A stretch of DNA of 64,000 bases from Nonlabens sp. MB-3u-79 (GTDB lineage Bacteria > Bacteroidota > Bacteroidia > Flavobacteriales > Flavobacteriaceae). The position numbers and the translations under genes are program-made. Of the stretch, positions 1 to 8,693 are shown one piece after another. The stretch covers positions 1 through 64,000 of the forward strand of contig NZ_CP025116.1 of assembly GCF_002831625.1 (NCBI RefSeq), given 5' to 3'. The notes under the pieces are model-generated. The model saw nothing but the letters and a program-made list of their open reading frames with translations. It did not search any database and had not been told where the DNA came from. Positions within the stretch are counted from its first letter, which is position 1. Every line of letters begins with the position of its first letter.

Positions 1-1428
1 ATGGCACTGACTTCAGAATCGGTATGGGAAAATTGTCTAGTATTTATAAAAGACAATATTGCTGCCCAAGCCTACAAAACATGGTTTGCACCAATCAAAC
101 CTGTAAAGCTAACTGATACAGCCTTAAGTATACAAGTGCCAAGCCGTTTTTTTTATGAATGGCTAGAAGAACACTACATCAAATTATTAAAAACTGCGCT
201 TACCCGTGAATTAGGAGAAGGAGCTAAATTGATCTATGCGATCAAGATGGAAAATCCTACAAAAGGTATGGAAGCTTTTACCGAAAAAATTCCTAGTAGC
301 AATCGCTCCATCAATAACTCTCAGTCTGTAGATGCACCTGTAAGAAGTAAAAGTCCTGAGCTTAAAAACCCTTTTATCATACCTGGGATTAGAAATGTAA
401 AGATTGAGTCACAACTCAATCCATCCTATAACTTTGAAACCTTTCTAGAAGGAGACTCTAATAGACTAGCACGTAGTGCTGGAATGGCTGTTTCTAATAA
501 ACCTGGTGGAACTAGCTTTAATCCGCTATTAATTTTTGGTGGTGTAGGATTAGGTAAAACACACCTTGCTCATGCTATAGGTGTAGGAATTAAAGAAAAC
601 TATCCAGACAAAACAGTTCTTTATATCAGTGCCGAAAAATTCACACAACAATATATAGAGTCAGTACGTAAGAATAATAGAAATGATTTTATTCACTTCT
701 ATCAGATTGTAGATGTGCTTATCGTAGATGACATTCAATTCTTTGCTGGAAAAGCAAGTACACAAGATGTCTTCTTCCACATATTCAATCACTTGCATCA
801 AAATGGAAAACAAGTCATTTTAACTAGTGATAAGAAACCTGTGGATATGCAGGACATAGAACAACGACTTCTTTCTCGTTTCAAATGGGGACTTAGTGCA
901 GAGTTAAATCACCCAGATTATGAAACTCGTGTTTCCATTATCAAGAATAAGCTCTACCGCGATGGCGTAGAAATGGATGATGATGTCATTCACTATTTAG
1001 CAGATAACATTAAAACAAACATTAGAGAACTGGAAGGAGCTATCATCTCTTTGATTGCGCACTCTTCTTTTAATCGTAAGGAAATCACCATAGATCTTGC
1101 TCGTAAGATTGTAGAAAACTACGTTAAGAATACAAAACGAGAAATCTCTATCGATCAAATACAACAAGTAGTAAGTGATTACTTCTCTATGGATGTAGAA
1201 ACTTTGCAATCCAAGACGCGTAAACGCCACATTGTACAAGCCAGACAACTAGCGATGTATTTTTCTAAAAAACTTACTAAAGCTTCTCTTGCAAGTATAG
1301 GAACACAAATAGGTAAAAGAGACCATGCTACTGTACTGCACGCTTGCAAAACAGTTGATAATCTTGCTTCTACAGATAAGCAGTTCAACAAATACGTAGA
1401 AGACCTTCATAAAAAATTAGCTAATTAG
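1..1428 (+). CDS. dnaA: Chromosomal replication initiator protein DnaA
   Basis: DnaA binds DnaA boxes at oriC, opens the duplex and loads the replicative helicase. The 475-residue protein has the four usual parts: an N-terminal domain (about 1-85), a Ser/Asn-rich linker (about 90-135), an AAA+ domain with Walker A GGVGLGKT at 180-187 and Walker B VLIVDDIQF ending near 247, and a C-terminal helix-turn-helix with the signature IGKRDHATVLHA at 437-448. Length and motifs are normal. The gene begins at base 1, so its promoter and the origin would lie upstream, outside the window. The next gene starts on its stop codon, so the two are probably translationally coupled. Confidence 0.98.
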   Translation: MALTSESVWENCLVFIKDNIAAQAYKTWFAPIKPVKLTDTALSIQVPSRFFYEWLEEHYIKLLKTALTRELGEGAKLIYAIKMENPTKGMEAFTEKIPSSNRSINNSQSVDAPVRSKSPELKNPFIIPGIRNVKIESQLNPSYNFETFLEGDSNRLARSAGMAVSNKPGGTSFNPLLIFGGVGLGKTHLAHAIGVGIKENYPDKTVLYISAEKFTQQYIESVRKNNRNDFIHFYQIVDVLIVDDIQFFAGKASTQDVFFHIFNHLHQNGKQVILTSDKKPVDMQDIEQRLLSRFKWGLSAELNHPDYETRVSIIKNKLYRDGVEMDDDVIHYLADNIKTNIRELEGAIISLIAHSSFNRKEITIDLARKIVENYVKNTKREISIDQIQQVVSDYFSMDVETLQSKTRKRHIVQARQLAMYFSKKLTKASLASIGTQIGKRDHATVLHACKTVDNLASTDKQFNKYVEDLHKKLAN

Positions 1429-1901
1429 TGAATGAGAAAACAAACATATTAATGGTATGTTTAGGAAACATCTGTCGATCTCCACTTGCTGAAGGCTTGA
1501 TGAGATCAAAACTCAACTTTACCAAATTTACGGTAGACAGTGCTGGAACAAGTGGCGGACATAAAGGACAAGCTCCTGACAAAAGATCCATCGCTATTGC
1601 AAATAAAAATGGTTTAGACATCTCCAATCAAAAGAGCCGTAAGCTTCTAGAAGAAGATTTTAAAAATTTTGATTTTCTTTATGTAATGGATCAGTCCAAT
1701 TACAATGATGTAACTGCTCTCGCCAGCACAGAAGAAGAGAAAAAAAAAGTGATCAAAATTTTAGACGAAGTTTTTCCAGGTGAAAACCTAGATGTACCAG
1801 ATCCTTATTACGGAGGTTCTCAGGGTTTTGAAAACATATACCGCATGCTGGACCGAGCCACTGATGTTATTGCTCAGAAAATTGACAATCGTATAGAATA
1901 A
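1428..1901 (+). CDS. Low-molecular-weight protein-tyrosine phosphatase
   Basis: A cytoplasmic phosphotyrosine phosphatase of the LMW-PTP (Wzb/arsenate-reductase-like) fold. The P-loop CX5R is C11-LGNIC-R17-S and the general-acid loop is D125-PYYGG. The length of 157 residues is typical. The start is GTG at 1428, overlapping the last base of the dnaA stop (TAGTG). The first in-frame ATG comes only at codon 9, inside the strand before the catalytic loop, so GTG is the better start. Coupling to dnaA is seen directly; any regulatory link to replication is inference. Substrates are unknown, and no tyrosine kinase of the Wzc type is present in the window. Confidence 0.93.
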   Translation: MNEKTNILMVCLGNICRSPLAEGLMRSKLNFTKFTVDSAGTSGGHKGQAPDKRSIAIANKNGLDISNQKSRKLLEEDFKNFDFLYVMDQSNYNDVTALASTEEEKKKVIKILDEVFPGENLDVPDPYYGGSQGFENIYRMLDRATDVIAQKIDNRIE

Positions 1902-1920
1902 ACACGGTAGTCAGAAAAAA

Positions 1921-1969
1921 AAACAACCCCATCAAAATCTATTGATTTTGATGGGGTTGTTTTTTTACA
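1921..1969. terminator. Bidirectional intrinsic terminator
   Basis: Perfect 19-bp inverted repeat (1921-1939 and 1944-1962) with a 4-base TATT loop, an A-run on the left and a T-run on the right. It lies between the convergent phosphatase and menE genes and can stop transcription from both sides. Confidence 0.92.
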
Positions 1970-1994
1970 GGCTTTTCATTTCCTCCGTACTTTT

Positions 1995-3050
1995 CTATCG
2001 ATGATCAGAAAATAATTTTTCTAAAACCACTCTTTTATCCATTTTACCGGTATGCGTTAAAGCAAACTTATCTACAAAATAAATTTCTTTTGGTATTTCA
2101 AACTTACCCAGTTTTTGGAAGGCGTGTTGCAGGTCTCTTTCTTTGCCTTCCACAATCAAAATCACTTTCTGTCCTAATTCTTCATCTGCTTTTCCTGATA
2201 TAAAAAATGATTCTGAAATATAATGAGATAATTTTTGTTCTATTTGAGCAGGATGCACCTTAACAGACCCTGTATTAATGACATCGTCTACTCTCCCCAA
2301 TACTTTAAATTGTTTGTCATTAATCAACTCTACCAAGTCATTAGTAACTAAAGAAGTTCTCGCTAATTGAGGCGCATAAATTACCAATCGGTTTTCTTTA
2401 TCTTTTTCAATTTGAACACCGTCCAAAACGGTGTAATTGTCTTCGTAAATAGGATACAACTCTCTTACTGCAATATGAGAAGAGGTCTCTGTCATTCCAT
2501 AGGTGTGAAATGCTTTGGTATGCTTCCCTTTAAGTTTTTCAATAAGGCTTTGAGAAACCGCCCCACCACCAATAATGACTTTTCTAGCTTTGTGAATATC
2601 ATCTAGAGATTTAGAAACTTGCAAAGGAGACATAGCAGTAAAGTCATATCTCTTTTCGGCTTTTCGAAGTGGTGTGGTACTCGGCTGTACGAGATCTATA
2701 TGCCATCCCAACATCATAGCTCTCACCATCATCATCTTTCCTGCTATATAACTCAAAGGCAAGCAGCACAACACCTCTTTTTCTGCTCCTATATCAAAAT
2801 ACTCACCAGTCATTACCGCACTATTGATCATGTGCTGTTTGTCTAATTTATATTCTTTAGGAATTCCTGTAGAACCACTAGTTCTCACGGTAACTACATC
2901 AAAATTATCCAGCCAACTCAAGAGGAAATCGCCTATTTGCTTTTCCCACTCCTCGCCTTCTTTGATATAACTATAAGCCACGATCATGACTCCTTCATAA
3001 TCTAAGGAGTGACCATTTAATTTAAAAGTCGGATGTATTTTAGGGATCAT
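1995..3050 (-). CDS. menE: O-succinylbenzoate-CoA ligase (MenE), short form
   Basis: Activates o-succinylbenzoate with ATP and CoA in menaquinone synthesis. It belongs to the ANL adenylating superfamily: the phosphate loop TSGSTGIPK is at 57-65, the A5-type motif YGMTET at 184-189, the hinge GRVDDVI at 252-258, and the C-terminal catalytic lysine is probably K336 in HTGKMDK. At 351 residues it is shorter than the roughly 450-480 of E. coli or Bacillus MenE; the shortening is in the N-terminal region, as I recall for Bacteroidota forms. The partner gene menC lies two genes upstream in the same operon, which supports MenE over another AMP ligase. Confidence 0.9.
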   Translation of the reverse strand: MIPKIHPTFKLNGHSLDYEGVMIVAYSYIKEGEEWEKQIGDFLLSWLDNFDVVTVRTSGSTGIPKEYKLDKQHMINSAVMTGEYFDIGAEKEVLCCLPLSYIAGKMMMVRAMMLGWHIDLVQPSTTPLRKAEKRYDFTAMSPLQVSKSLDDIHKARKVIIGGGAVSQSLIEKLKGKHTKAFHTYGMTETSSHIAVRELYPIYEDNYTVLDGVQIEKDKENRLVIYAPQLARTSLVTNDLVELINDKQFKVLGRVDDVINTGSVKVHPAQIEQKLSHYISESFFISGKADEELGQKVILIVEGKERDLQHAFQKLGKFEIPKEIYFVDKFALTHTGKMDKRVVLEKLFSDHR

Positions 3051-3056
3051 AGTTTA

Positions 3057-4019
3057 TTATTCTTGAAATTCGTCATAAGAAGATTCTCCTTCTATTGCGA
3101 GAAACTCCTCCTTGCTCAGTACCCTACCAAACAATTTTTCTTTCCAGTTTTTCCATTTATAAATCTTACCTAAGATAATTAATAAAATAGGGTAACCTAT
3201 AAATATGGGTAAGGCATCTATGATGGAAAACGAAGGCATAACAGATGTGTCCAAATAAACAGAATCTGTTTGTATAGCGGTCCAAGTAGAGGTTATTAAT
3301 AAAGCTCCAATTATATTATTTGCTGCATGAAATCCCAACGCAAGTTCCAAGCCCTCATCCAGCAGGGTCATGGCTCCTAAAACAAGTCCTGTACCTATAT
3401 AAAAAATCATTATTGAAGGACCTAATTTCTCCACTTCTGGATTTGCAGCATGCATCACTCCAAATAATACAGAAGTAACTATCCAAGAAACCGCTCTGCT
3501 TTTAGTTGCTATTCCCAAACCTTGAAGCAATTGCCCTCTGAACAAGTATTCCTCAAAACTTGTTTGAAATGGAAATAACACTAATGAAATGATGAGCAAT
3601 GGCAGGAAACTAGTCCAGTTAAATTGCAACTCATAATTCTCAGGAACTGAGTAAACAGCTATAAGGGTAGTTACTGCAGAAAAAGTTCCCCAAAGCACAA
3701 ACATCAACCCTATGCGTTTCCAATCTATCTTTTTACGGGAAGTGGTGAATTGAGTAAGTGTCTGTTGATGAATAAATTTTACCCAAAAGAAAACAGCTAA
3801 TAAACCCACAACGAAAATCATAAGATTTATAGCTAAGAAAACATTCTTCCCTATTTTATCAATCATCTGACTCATAAGCGCCTCCATAGACTGATCACTT
3901 TCAGAAAGCATCAGCTTTGTAGACACATAATTAAAAGCCATTAAAAGTATAAATAGTACTGGAATTATAAAAAAGTTCCAAGCCCCTAGTTTTCCTTTAT
4001 AACCTTGTTCTATATACAT
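3057..4019 (-). CDS. CPBP-family intramembrane glutamic protease
   Basis: A multi-span membrane protein of the CAAX-protease/bacteriocin-processing (Abi) family. The diagnostic motifs are all present: E156-E157-xxx-R161 (EEYLFR), the FxxxH of VLFGVMH ending at H190, and HxxxN at H231-N235. About eight hydrophobic segments span residues 15-290, and the tail (about 290-320) is acidic. It sits 3-6 bases from both menE and menC and is therefore co-transcribed with them. The substrate is unknown and nothing ties the activity to quinone synthesis other than position. Confidence 0.9.
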   Translation of the reverse strand: MYIEQGYKGKLGAWNFFIIPVLFILLMAFNYVSTKLMLSESDQSMEALMSQMIDKIGKNVFLAINLMIFVVGLLAVFFWVKFIHQQTLTQFTTSRKKIDWKRIGLMFVLWGTFSAVTTLIAVYSVPENYELQFNWTSFLPLLIISLVLFPFQTSFEEYLFRGQLLQGLGIATKSRAVSWIVTSVLFGVMHAANPEVEKLGPSIMIFYIGTGLVLGAMTLLDEGLELALGFHAANNIIGALLITSTWTAIQTDSVYLDTSVMPSFSIIDALPIFIGYPILLIILGKIYKWKNWKEKLFGRVLSKEEFLAIEGESSYDEFQE

Positions 4020-4022
4020 ATT

Positions 4023-5066
4023 TTAAAACTTTAAATCATTAGTATTCCAACTGCCAGATGCGTTACAGTACAAATGACCTTTTTTAATCTCCAAGGGTGC
4101 GTCTATATTATTAGTGTAAAGCGATCCTGTTCCCAGTCCTTGTGGCATTTTATTGCCTAAGGTGTAAGTAAATTGCGCAATCGCATTAAGACCAATATTA
4201 GATTCCAGCGCACTGGTGACCCACCAGTTGATCGCTCTTTCTGTTGCAAGATTGATCCATTCTCTACTGCTTTGAAAACCACCTATTAAAGCAGGCTTTA
4301 AAATGATGTACTGTGGTTGGATGGTTTCCAGACAGTTTATTTTTTCTTCAATGTCGTACAAACCTATCAACTCTTCATCCAGTGCAATGTCTAAGGGTGA
4401 TTGCTCACAAAGCCTGGCCATTTCTTGCCACTGCCCTTGCGCTATAGGCTGCTCAATACTGTGCACTTGATGTGAAGCTATTTCTTCCAATTTCTCCAAG
4501 GCATTCTCTGGGGTAAAAGCTCCATTAGCATCTACTCTTATGGTAATCTCGCTTTCGCTAAAGCGGGAACGTATTAATTTTAACAGACTCATTTCAGACT
4601 CAAAATCAATAGCACCTATCTTCATTTTAATACAATCAAACCCTGCCTTAAGTTTTTCTTCTAACTGTTGCATCATAAAATCTTGATTCCCCATCCACAC
4701 CAAGCCATTGATAGAAATAGCATCGTGTCCTTCAGTAAACATAGAAGGAAATAAGGTAAAAGGGTCACTGGATTGCAAGGATTTCATCGCCATTTCATAA
4801 CCGAATAAAATAGAAGGCCATTCTTTCAACGCCTGCATCATTTTTACTAGTGGCAATTTGATATGATCACAAGTCCATTGAAGTTTTTCTTCAAAATCAG
4901 TCCGATCATCTATAGAAAGACCTGGAAACATATTCACCTCTCCTATTCCTTTCTTCACTCCATTATCGATCATCAAAAACCAGGTGTTTTTTGTTTTTAA
5001 AATACCACGGGAAGTCCCCGCAGGTTGCTTGAACTCTAAAACGTACTTCTGGAAAGCTGCTTTCAT
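4023..5066 (-). CDS. menC: o-Succinylbenzoate synthase (MenC)
   Basis: Dehydrates SHCHC to o-succinylbenzoate in menaquinone synthesis. It is an enolase-superfamily barrel with catalytic KMK at 147-149, metal ligands D179, E205 and D230, and the second lysine K257 in ILKPALIGG. The 347-residue length is normal. It is the first gene of the menC-protease-menE operon. A one-mismatch copy of the window-wide palindrome lies inside it (4550-4565) and is translated as part of RSRFSESE (167-174), between the KMK strand and the D179 strand. Confidence 0.93.
   Translation of the reverse strand: MKAAFQKYVLEFKQPAGTSRGILKTKNTWFLMIDNGVKKGIGEVNMFPGLSIDDRTDFEEKLQWTCDHIKLPLVKMMQALKEWPSILFGYEMAMKSLQSSDPFTLFPSMFTEGHDAISINGLVWMGNQDFMMQQLEEKLKAGFDCIKMKIGAIDFESEMSLLKLIRSRFSESEITIRVDANGAFTPENALEKLEEIASHQVHSIEQPIAQGQWQEMARLCEQSPLDIALDEELIGLYDIEEKINCLETIQPQYIILKPALIGGFQSSREWINLATERAINWWVTSALESNIGLNAIAQFTYTLGNKMPQGLGTGSLYTNNIDAPLEIKKGHLYCNASGSWNTNDLKF
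4550..4565. repeat. GCTTTCGCGAAAGC palindrome, one mismatch, coding
   Basis: CGCTTTCGCTAAAGCG, one base away from the perfect element. It lies in menC and is read in the frame that gives RFSES; the perfect element would give RFRES. Confidence 0.8.
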
Positions 5067-5275
5067 GGGGTGAAGATAATAACTAGTAGTTTTTTGTAGG
5101 AAGAGATTATGAAATAGTTAGGAAAAAGAACTCAATATAGAGCTACGAGGTCAGCGATGAGTTGCAAAAGATGTGATTTCTGAGTAGCAGTATGGAGAAT
5201 GCTACTAAAAATTGACAGACAAACTTGGCTCTCATTTCTTTCCCCTTCAATGTTCCAGAATAAAATGTCCGATTC

Positions 5276-5345
5276 AGCCTACTGACTACTGGCTATTAGC
5301 TAGTGGCTACTGAAACTGTCTACTGTCTACTCAAGACAGACACAA
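5276..5345. repeat. Degenerate CTACTG-rich intergenic repeat
   Basis: The 283-base gap 5067-5349 holds no convincing ORF. Its right half is built from degenerate units such as CTACTGACTACTGGC and ACTGTCTACTGTCTACTC. A related low-complexity tract occurs at about 31910-31970. It may be decayed repeat DNA; no function is evident. Confidence 0.5.
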
Positions 5346-5349
5346 CCTA

Positions 5350-5799
5350 CTATTTTCTCTTCACCGTCCATTCAAATTGAAATTCGCTCACTTGCACTCC
5401 ATTTTCATTCACTCCTTTAGAGGTCATCCATAAAGTTTGCCCTTCTCCTGTGGCTACTGTTTTTGCTATGGCTTCTTTTATCGCTGCTCCATCATGACAT
5501 TTAAAAGTAATCCGTCCGGTAGCTTTTTTAGTAAAAGAGGCTTTATTGTTAGCCACAAGCATAGAAACTTTGGCGTCACTTTTATGTATATACGACATCA
5601 CTAAAGACCCAGTAGAAAGTTCTGCTGCCATGGCTTGTACGGCAAAGTACATACTCTTAAATGGGTTCTGATTGAACCATTTGTGTTTTACGCTAACCGT
5701 ACAGTTTTCTGCATCAATTTCTGTACATCTCACACCCGACCACCAGCAACTTGGTAGCTTTAAAAAGGTAAATGCATTAATTTTTTTAGGCGTGATCAT
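5350..5799 (-). CDS. DUF4442 hotdog-fold protein (putative thioesterase)
   Basis: 149 residues that match my recollection of DUF4442, a hotdog-fold family related to acyl-CoA thioesterases. Visible features are the central helix segment with NPFKSMYFAVQAMAAELSTG (about 45-65) and alternating beta strands to the C-terminus. No signal peptide or membrane segment is seen, so it is probably cytoplasmic. It is monocistronic, with a TACTTTTG -7 box on its strand at 5817-5824. The substrate is unknown. Confidence 0.78.
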   Translation of the reverse strand: MITPKKINAFTFLKLPSCWWSGVRCTEIDAENCTVSVKHKWFNQNPFKSMYFAVQAMAAELSTGSLVMSYIHKSDAKVSMLVANNKASFTKKATGRITFKCHDGAAIKEAIAKTVATGEGQTLWMTSKGVNENGVQVSEFQFEWTVKRK

Positions 5800-5816
5800 A
5801 ACTTTAACATTTTGTA

Positions 5817-5824
5817 CAAAAGTA
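5817..5824 (-). promoter_or_regulatory. -7 box of the DUF4442 gene
   Basis: TACTTTTG on the minus strand matches the Bacteroidota TAnnTTTG consensus, 18 bases upstream of the start codon. No clear TTTG -33 box is visible. Confidence 0.5.
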
Positions 5825-5846
5825 GTAAAAAGGCTTCTATTTATAA

Positions 5847-5862
5847 CGCTTTCGCGAAAGCG
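5847..5862. repeat. GCTTTCGCGAAAGC palindrome, intergenic
   Basis: Perfect 16-bp palindrome CGCTTTCGCGAAAGCG lying between two divergent genes, about 22 bases upstream of the minus-strand -7 box and 70 bases upstream of the plus-strand one. Confidence 0.9.
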
Positions 5863-5932
5863 AAACTATCAAAAAAACCAGCCGATAAAAAATATATGGT
5901 ACTTTGTATTGCATAATACTATCTTTTAACCA

Positions 5933-5940
5933 TATATTTG
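5933..5940 (+). promoter_or_regulatory. -7 box of the DUF4870-PadR-PspC operon
   Basis: TATATTTG, a match to TAnnTTTG, 20 bases before the start codon of the DUF4870 gene. A TTTG at 5903-5906 is a possible but over-distant -33 box. Confidence 0.55.
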
Positions 5941-5959
5941 CATAAGAAAATAATAGGCT

Positions 5960-6460
5960 ATGGAATCAACAAATCAAAATAACTACAATAATATCGCTAC
6001 CGGTATTCATTTATTAACCTTCGGAAAATGGATTTTCCCTCTTGGGAATTTTGTCCTTCCTATTTTGTTATGGATGATTAATTCTAAGAAATCTGATTTT
6101 ATAGATAGACACGGTAAACAAGCGATCAACTTTCAGATCAGCATCACGCTTTATACGATTGTCCTGGCTTTTATAGGCGGCGGCATCATCATAGGATCGA
6201 TGATTTCTGGTGGTCCTAGTTTATGGGAAGCGATGGATCACGGTAATGATTTTCCTTTCTGGAATGACATGGGCATTTTTAGTACCATTATAGCAAGTGG
6301 TGTTATTTGTGGTACTGCCATACTTATTCTAGGTGTAATCGACCTGGTATGTACGATTCAAGCTGCTATTAAAGCCCATGACGGTAAAGATTACAATTAT
6401 CCAATAACGATTCATTTCATCCCTCATCATGAGGAGGTAGAAATACCTAATAAAAAATAA
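5960..6460 (+). CDS. DUF4870 membrane protein
   Basis: 166-residue membrane protein of the DUF4870 (Tic20-like) type: a first helix near 28-43, the characteristic FIDRHGKQAINFQIS stretch (about 47-61), then helices near 62-85 and 108-135. It heads an operon with a PadR regulator (1-base gap) and the PspC-domain protein, a grouping common in Bacteroidota. The function is unknown; a role in envelope sensing is inferred only from its neighbours. Confidence 0.85.
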   Translation: MESTNQNNYNNIATGIHLLTFGKWIFPLGNFVLPILLWMINSKKSDFIDRHGKQAINFQISITLYTIVLAFIGGGIIIGSMISGGPSLWEAMDHGNDFPFWNDMGIFSTIIASGVICGTAILILGVIDLVCTIQAAIKAHDGKDYNYPITIHFIPHHEEVEIPNKK

Positions 6461-6461
6461 T

Positions 6462-6803
6462 ATGAAGATAGAAAACACAAAAGCGCAAATGCGCAAAGGG
6501 GTACTTGAGTACTGCATTCTATCCATCTTAAAGGAAGAAGATGCCTACGTGGCAGAGATTCTGGGCACCTTAAAAGATGCTAAAATGCTGGTAGTAGAAG
6601 GAACCATCTACCCATTACTCACGAGACTTAAAAATGCGGGATTGCTCAACTATCGCTGGGAAGAAAGTACCGGCGGCCCGCCACGTAAGTATTACGGACT
6701 CACTGAAACAGGTAAGATTTTCCTGACAGAACTGACCACCACTTGGGATGATCTTAAAAATGCAGTAAATTTAGTAACCAAATCAAAAATGACAAAATCA
6801 TGA
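6462..6803 (+). CDS. PadR-family transcriptional regulator
   Basis: 113-residue winged-helix repressor. It has the PadR pattern: an N-terminal helix MRKGVLEYCILSIL, the recognition region VVEGTIYPLLTRLKNAGLL (about 44-62), the wing GGPPRKYYGLTETG (about 70-83), and a short dimerisation helix. The stop overlaps the next start by four bases (ATGA), so it is coupled to the PspC gene. PadR proteins often repress their own operon; that is inferred here, and no operator was identified. Confidence 0.93.
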   Translation: MKIENTKAQMRKGVLEYCILSILKEEDAYVAEILGTLKDAKMLVVEGTIYPLLTRLKNAGLLNYRWEESTGGPPRKYYGLTETGKIFLTELTTTWDDLKNAVNLVTKSKMTKS

Positions 6804-8584
6804 ACAAGACCATCAATATAAACCTAGCTGGGCTGTTCTTCCATATAGATGAAGATGCCTATCAACGACTGCAACGTTATATAGCAGCAGTGCGTAAATC
6901 ATTTGCTGGCACTAGCGGTGCTGACGAAATAATGAGCGATATAGAATCGCGCATTGCCGAACTTTTTCTAGAAAAAAGAGCTAATGAAATGCAAGTCATT
7001 TCCATTACTCATGTAGAAGAAGTGATTGTTATCATGGGGCAGCCTGAAGACTATGAAGTGGACGAAGAAATTTTTGAAGAACAAACTTCTCGCAAACAAT
7101 ATAGAAGCAGCGGCAAAAACAAACAACTTTTTAGAGATACTCAAAACGGTTATATAGGCGGGGTTTCTGGTGGTATAGGATACTATTTAGGAGTAAATGC
7201 TGTATGGGTACGTGTGCTTTGGGTGCTATTGGTCTTCTTTAGCGTAGGCTGGGCCATACCTGTTTATGTATTGTTATGGATTCTGGTTCCAGACGCAGTA
7301 ACCACTAACCAGCGTCTAACGATGATGGGCAAAGAGGTGAATATCTCCAACATTGAGGAAAATTTTAAGCAGGGTTTTGAGCCTGTGGTCGATGGGCAGA
7401 CCGACGCCGACCACCATATCCTAGGTCAAAAAGGAAAACGCGGCTCCATTAGATTCTTTAATTTATTAGGGAAATTAATCAAAGGCTTTTTTAAAGCACT
7501 GATTAAAATAATAGGATTGATTGTTTTTTTAGCGGCAGTTACGGCGCTTATTGCTCTAATTATCTCTACCATAACGGCTAGTTTTGTAAATGTAGATGGT
7601 CAAAATTTGATACATTTCTTTGACCTAGTGGTTCCTCAACATCAAGCCTCTTGGATCCTCTTAACAGCTGGGGTTTTAGCTTCAGGAATACCTTTATTGA
7701 TACTAGCTATTCTAGGTCTTAAATTGTTAGTGAATAATTTAAAATCTATAGGGATGCCTGCAAAAATAGTTTTGGTAGTTCTATGGATCATATCAGTAAT
7801 AGTTCTTAGTGTATCTATTGCAAGAATTGCTGCTAGTCAAGCCTTTGATGGGAATGTCATCAAGGTAAATGAATTTGAAATTGATAAAGAAAAGGTCTTT
7901 AACTTACAGTTGTTGAAGGATAATTACTTGGGAGACCAGATTTATGTCAATAACAACGGGATCAAAGTCATCGATTATAAAGGTGAAAAAGCTATAAGAA
8001 TCGATCAAGTTCACGTGGCCATTGCAGTGAGTCGAGATAGCCTGGCGCATGTAAATCTTAACTTTAAAGCAAAAGGAGATTCTTTTGACACAGCAAAATT
8101 AAATGCTGAATCATTAGTATACGAGTACCAGTTAACAGACTCTACTTTTGTGGCACCTAACTATATCATCGCTCCTAAAGGCTCCGGATTACTCGGACAA
8201 AAGGTAAATGTGACGATTTACCTACCTGAAGGGACTAAAGCAAAAATGAATGAAAAGTTTCAACACCATTACCGAGGAGACTGGATGATAGATGATGCCT
8301 TGAATCTAGGAGGTCTTAAAAATAATACCTTCCAAATCAAAAATGCAAAAGCGGTATGCCTTGACTGTCCTGTTATAGAAGAAAGAGAATCTGGAGATGA
8401 CCAGAGTTCTAAAGCTATAGACTCCACCACTACCACTGATGGGAAATGGAAATACTCTGATGAGGAAGATGAGAAAATAACTTCTCGTAAATCGATAACT
8501 ATAGGTGATACAAAAGTGGGTGAGGTTGTGACTTCTAAAAAAGTGACAGAAAAACCTGTTGAAATAAAAGACAACATAAATTAA
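6800..8584 (+). CDS. PspC-domain membrane protein
   Basis: 594 residues. A soluble N-terminal region (1-105) leads into a PspC domain with the GGVSGGIGYYLGVN motif and a membrane segment VRVLWVLLVFFSVGW (about 115-175). Further hydrophobic helices follow near 225-255, 275-305 and 312-340. A large C-terminal beta-rich region (about 355-540) resembles GIN/DUF2807 domains, and the tail is acidic and Ser/Thr-rich. PspC domains take part in phage-shock-type envelope stress responses. Its downstream neighbour is a secreted GIN protein, which fits an envelope role; the exact function is unknown. Confidence 0.88.
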   Translation: MNKTININLAGLFFHIDEDAYQRLQRYIAAVRKSFAGTSGADEIMSDIESRIAELFLEKRANEMQVISITHVEEVIVIMGQPEDYEVDEEIFEEQTSRKQYRSSGKNKQLFRDTQNGYIGGVSGGIGYYLGVNAVWVRVLWVLLVFFSVGWAIPVYVLLWILVPDAVTTNQRLTMMGKEVNISNIEENFKQGFEPVVDGQTDADHHILGQKGKRGSIRFFNLLGKLIKGFFKALIKIIGLIVFLAAVTALIALIISTITASFVNVDGQNLIHFFDLVVPQHQASWILLTAGVLASGIPLLILAILGLKLLVNNLKSIGMPAKIVLVVLWIISVIVLSVSIARIAASQAFDGNVIKVNEFEIDKEKVFNLQLLKDNYLGDQIYVNNNGIKVIDYKGEKAIRIDQVHVAIAVSRDSLAHVNLNFKAKGDSFDTAKLNAESLVYEYQLTDSTFVAPNYIIAPKGSGLLGQKVNVTIYLPEGTKAKMNEKFQHHYRGDWMIDDALNLGGLKNNTFQIKNAKAVCLDCPVIEERESGDDQSSKAIDSTTTTDGKWKYSDEEDEKITSRKSITIGDTKVGEVVTSKKVTEKPVEIKDNIN

Positions 8585-8635
8585 ACAATTTTCAGTTGAC
8601 GTTCTACGCTTGTGATTGAGATGTAGAACTCTTAG

Positions 8636-8669
8636 CCGCTCCATTTCGCTATGGAGCGGTTTTTGTTTT
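8636..8669 (+). terminator. Intrinsic terminator after the PspC gene
   Basis: CCGCTCCAT (8636-8644) pairs with ATGGAGCGG (8651-8659) across a 6-base loop and is followed by TTTTTGTTTT. A second weaker hairpin, GTTCTAC/GTAGAAC, lies just upstream (8601-8629). Confidence 0.85.
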
Positions 8670-8676
8670 ACCTTTG
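8669..8676 (+). promoter_or_regulatory. -7 box of the GIN-domain gene
   Basis: TACCTTTG directly after the terminator T-run and 17 bases before the start codon, so the GIN gene probably has its own promoter. Confidence 0.6.
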
Positions 8677-8693
8677 ACAAATAAATTATCCTC

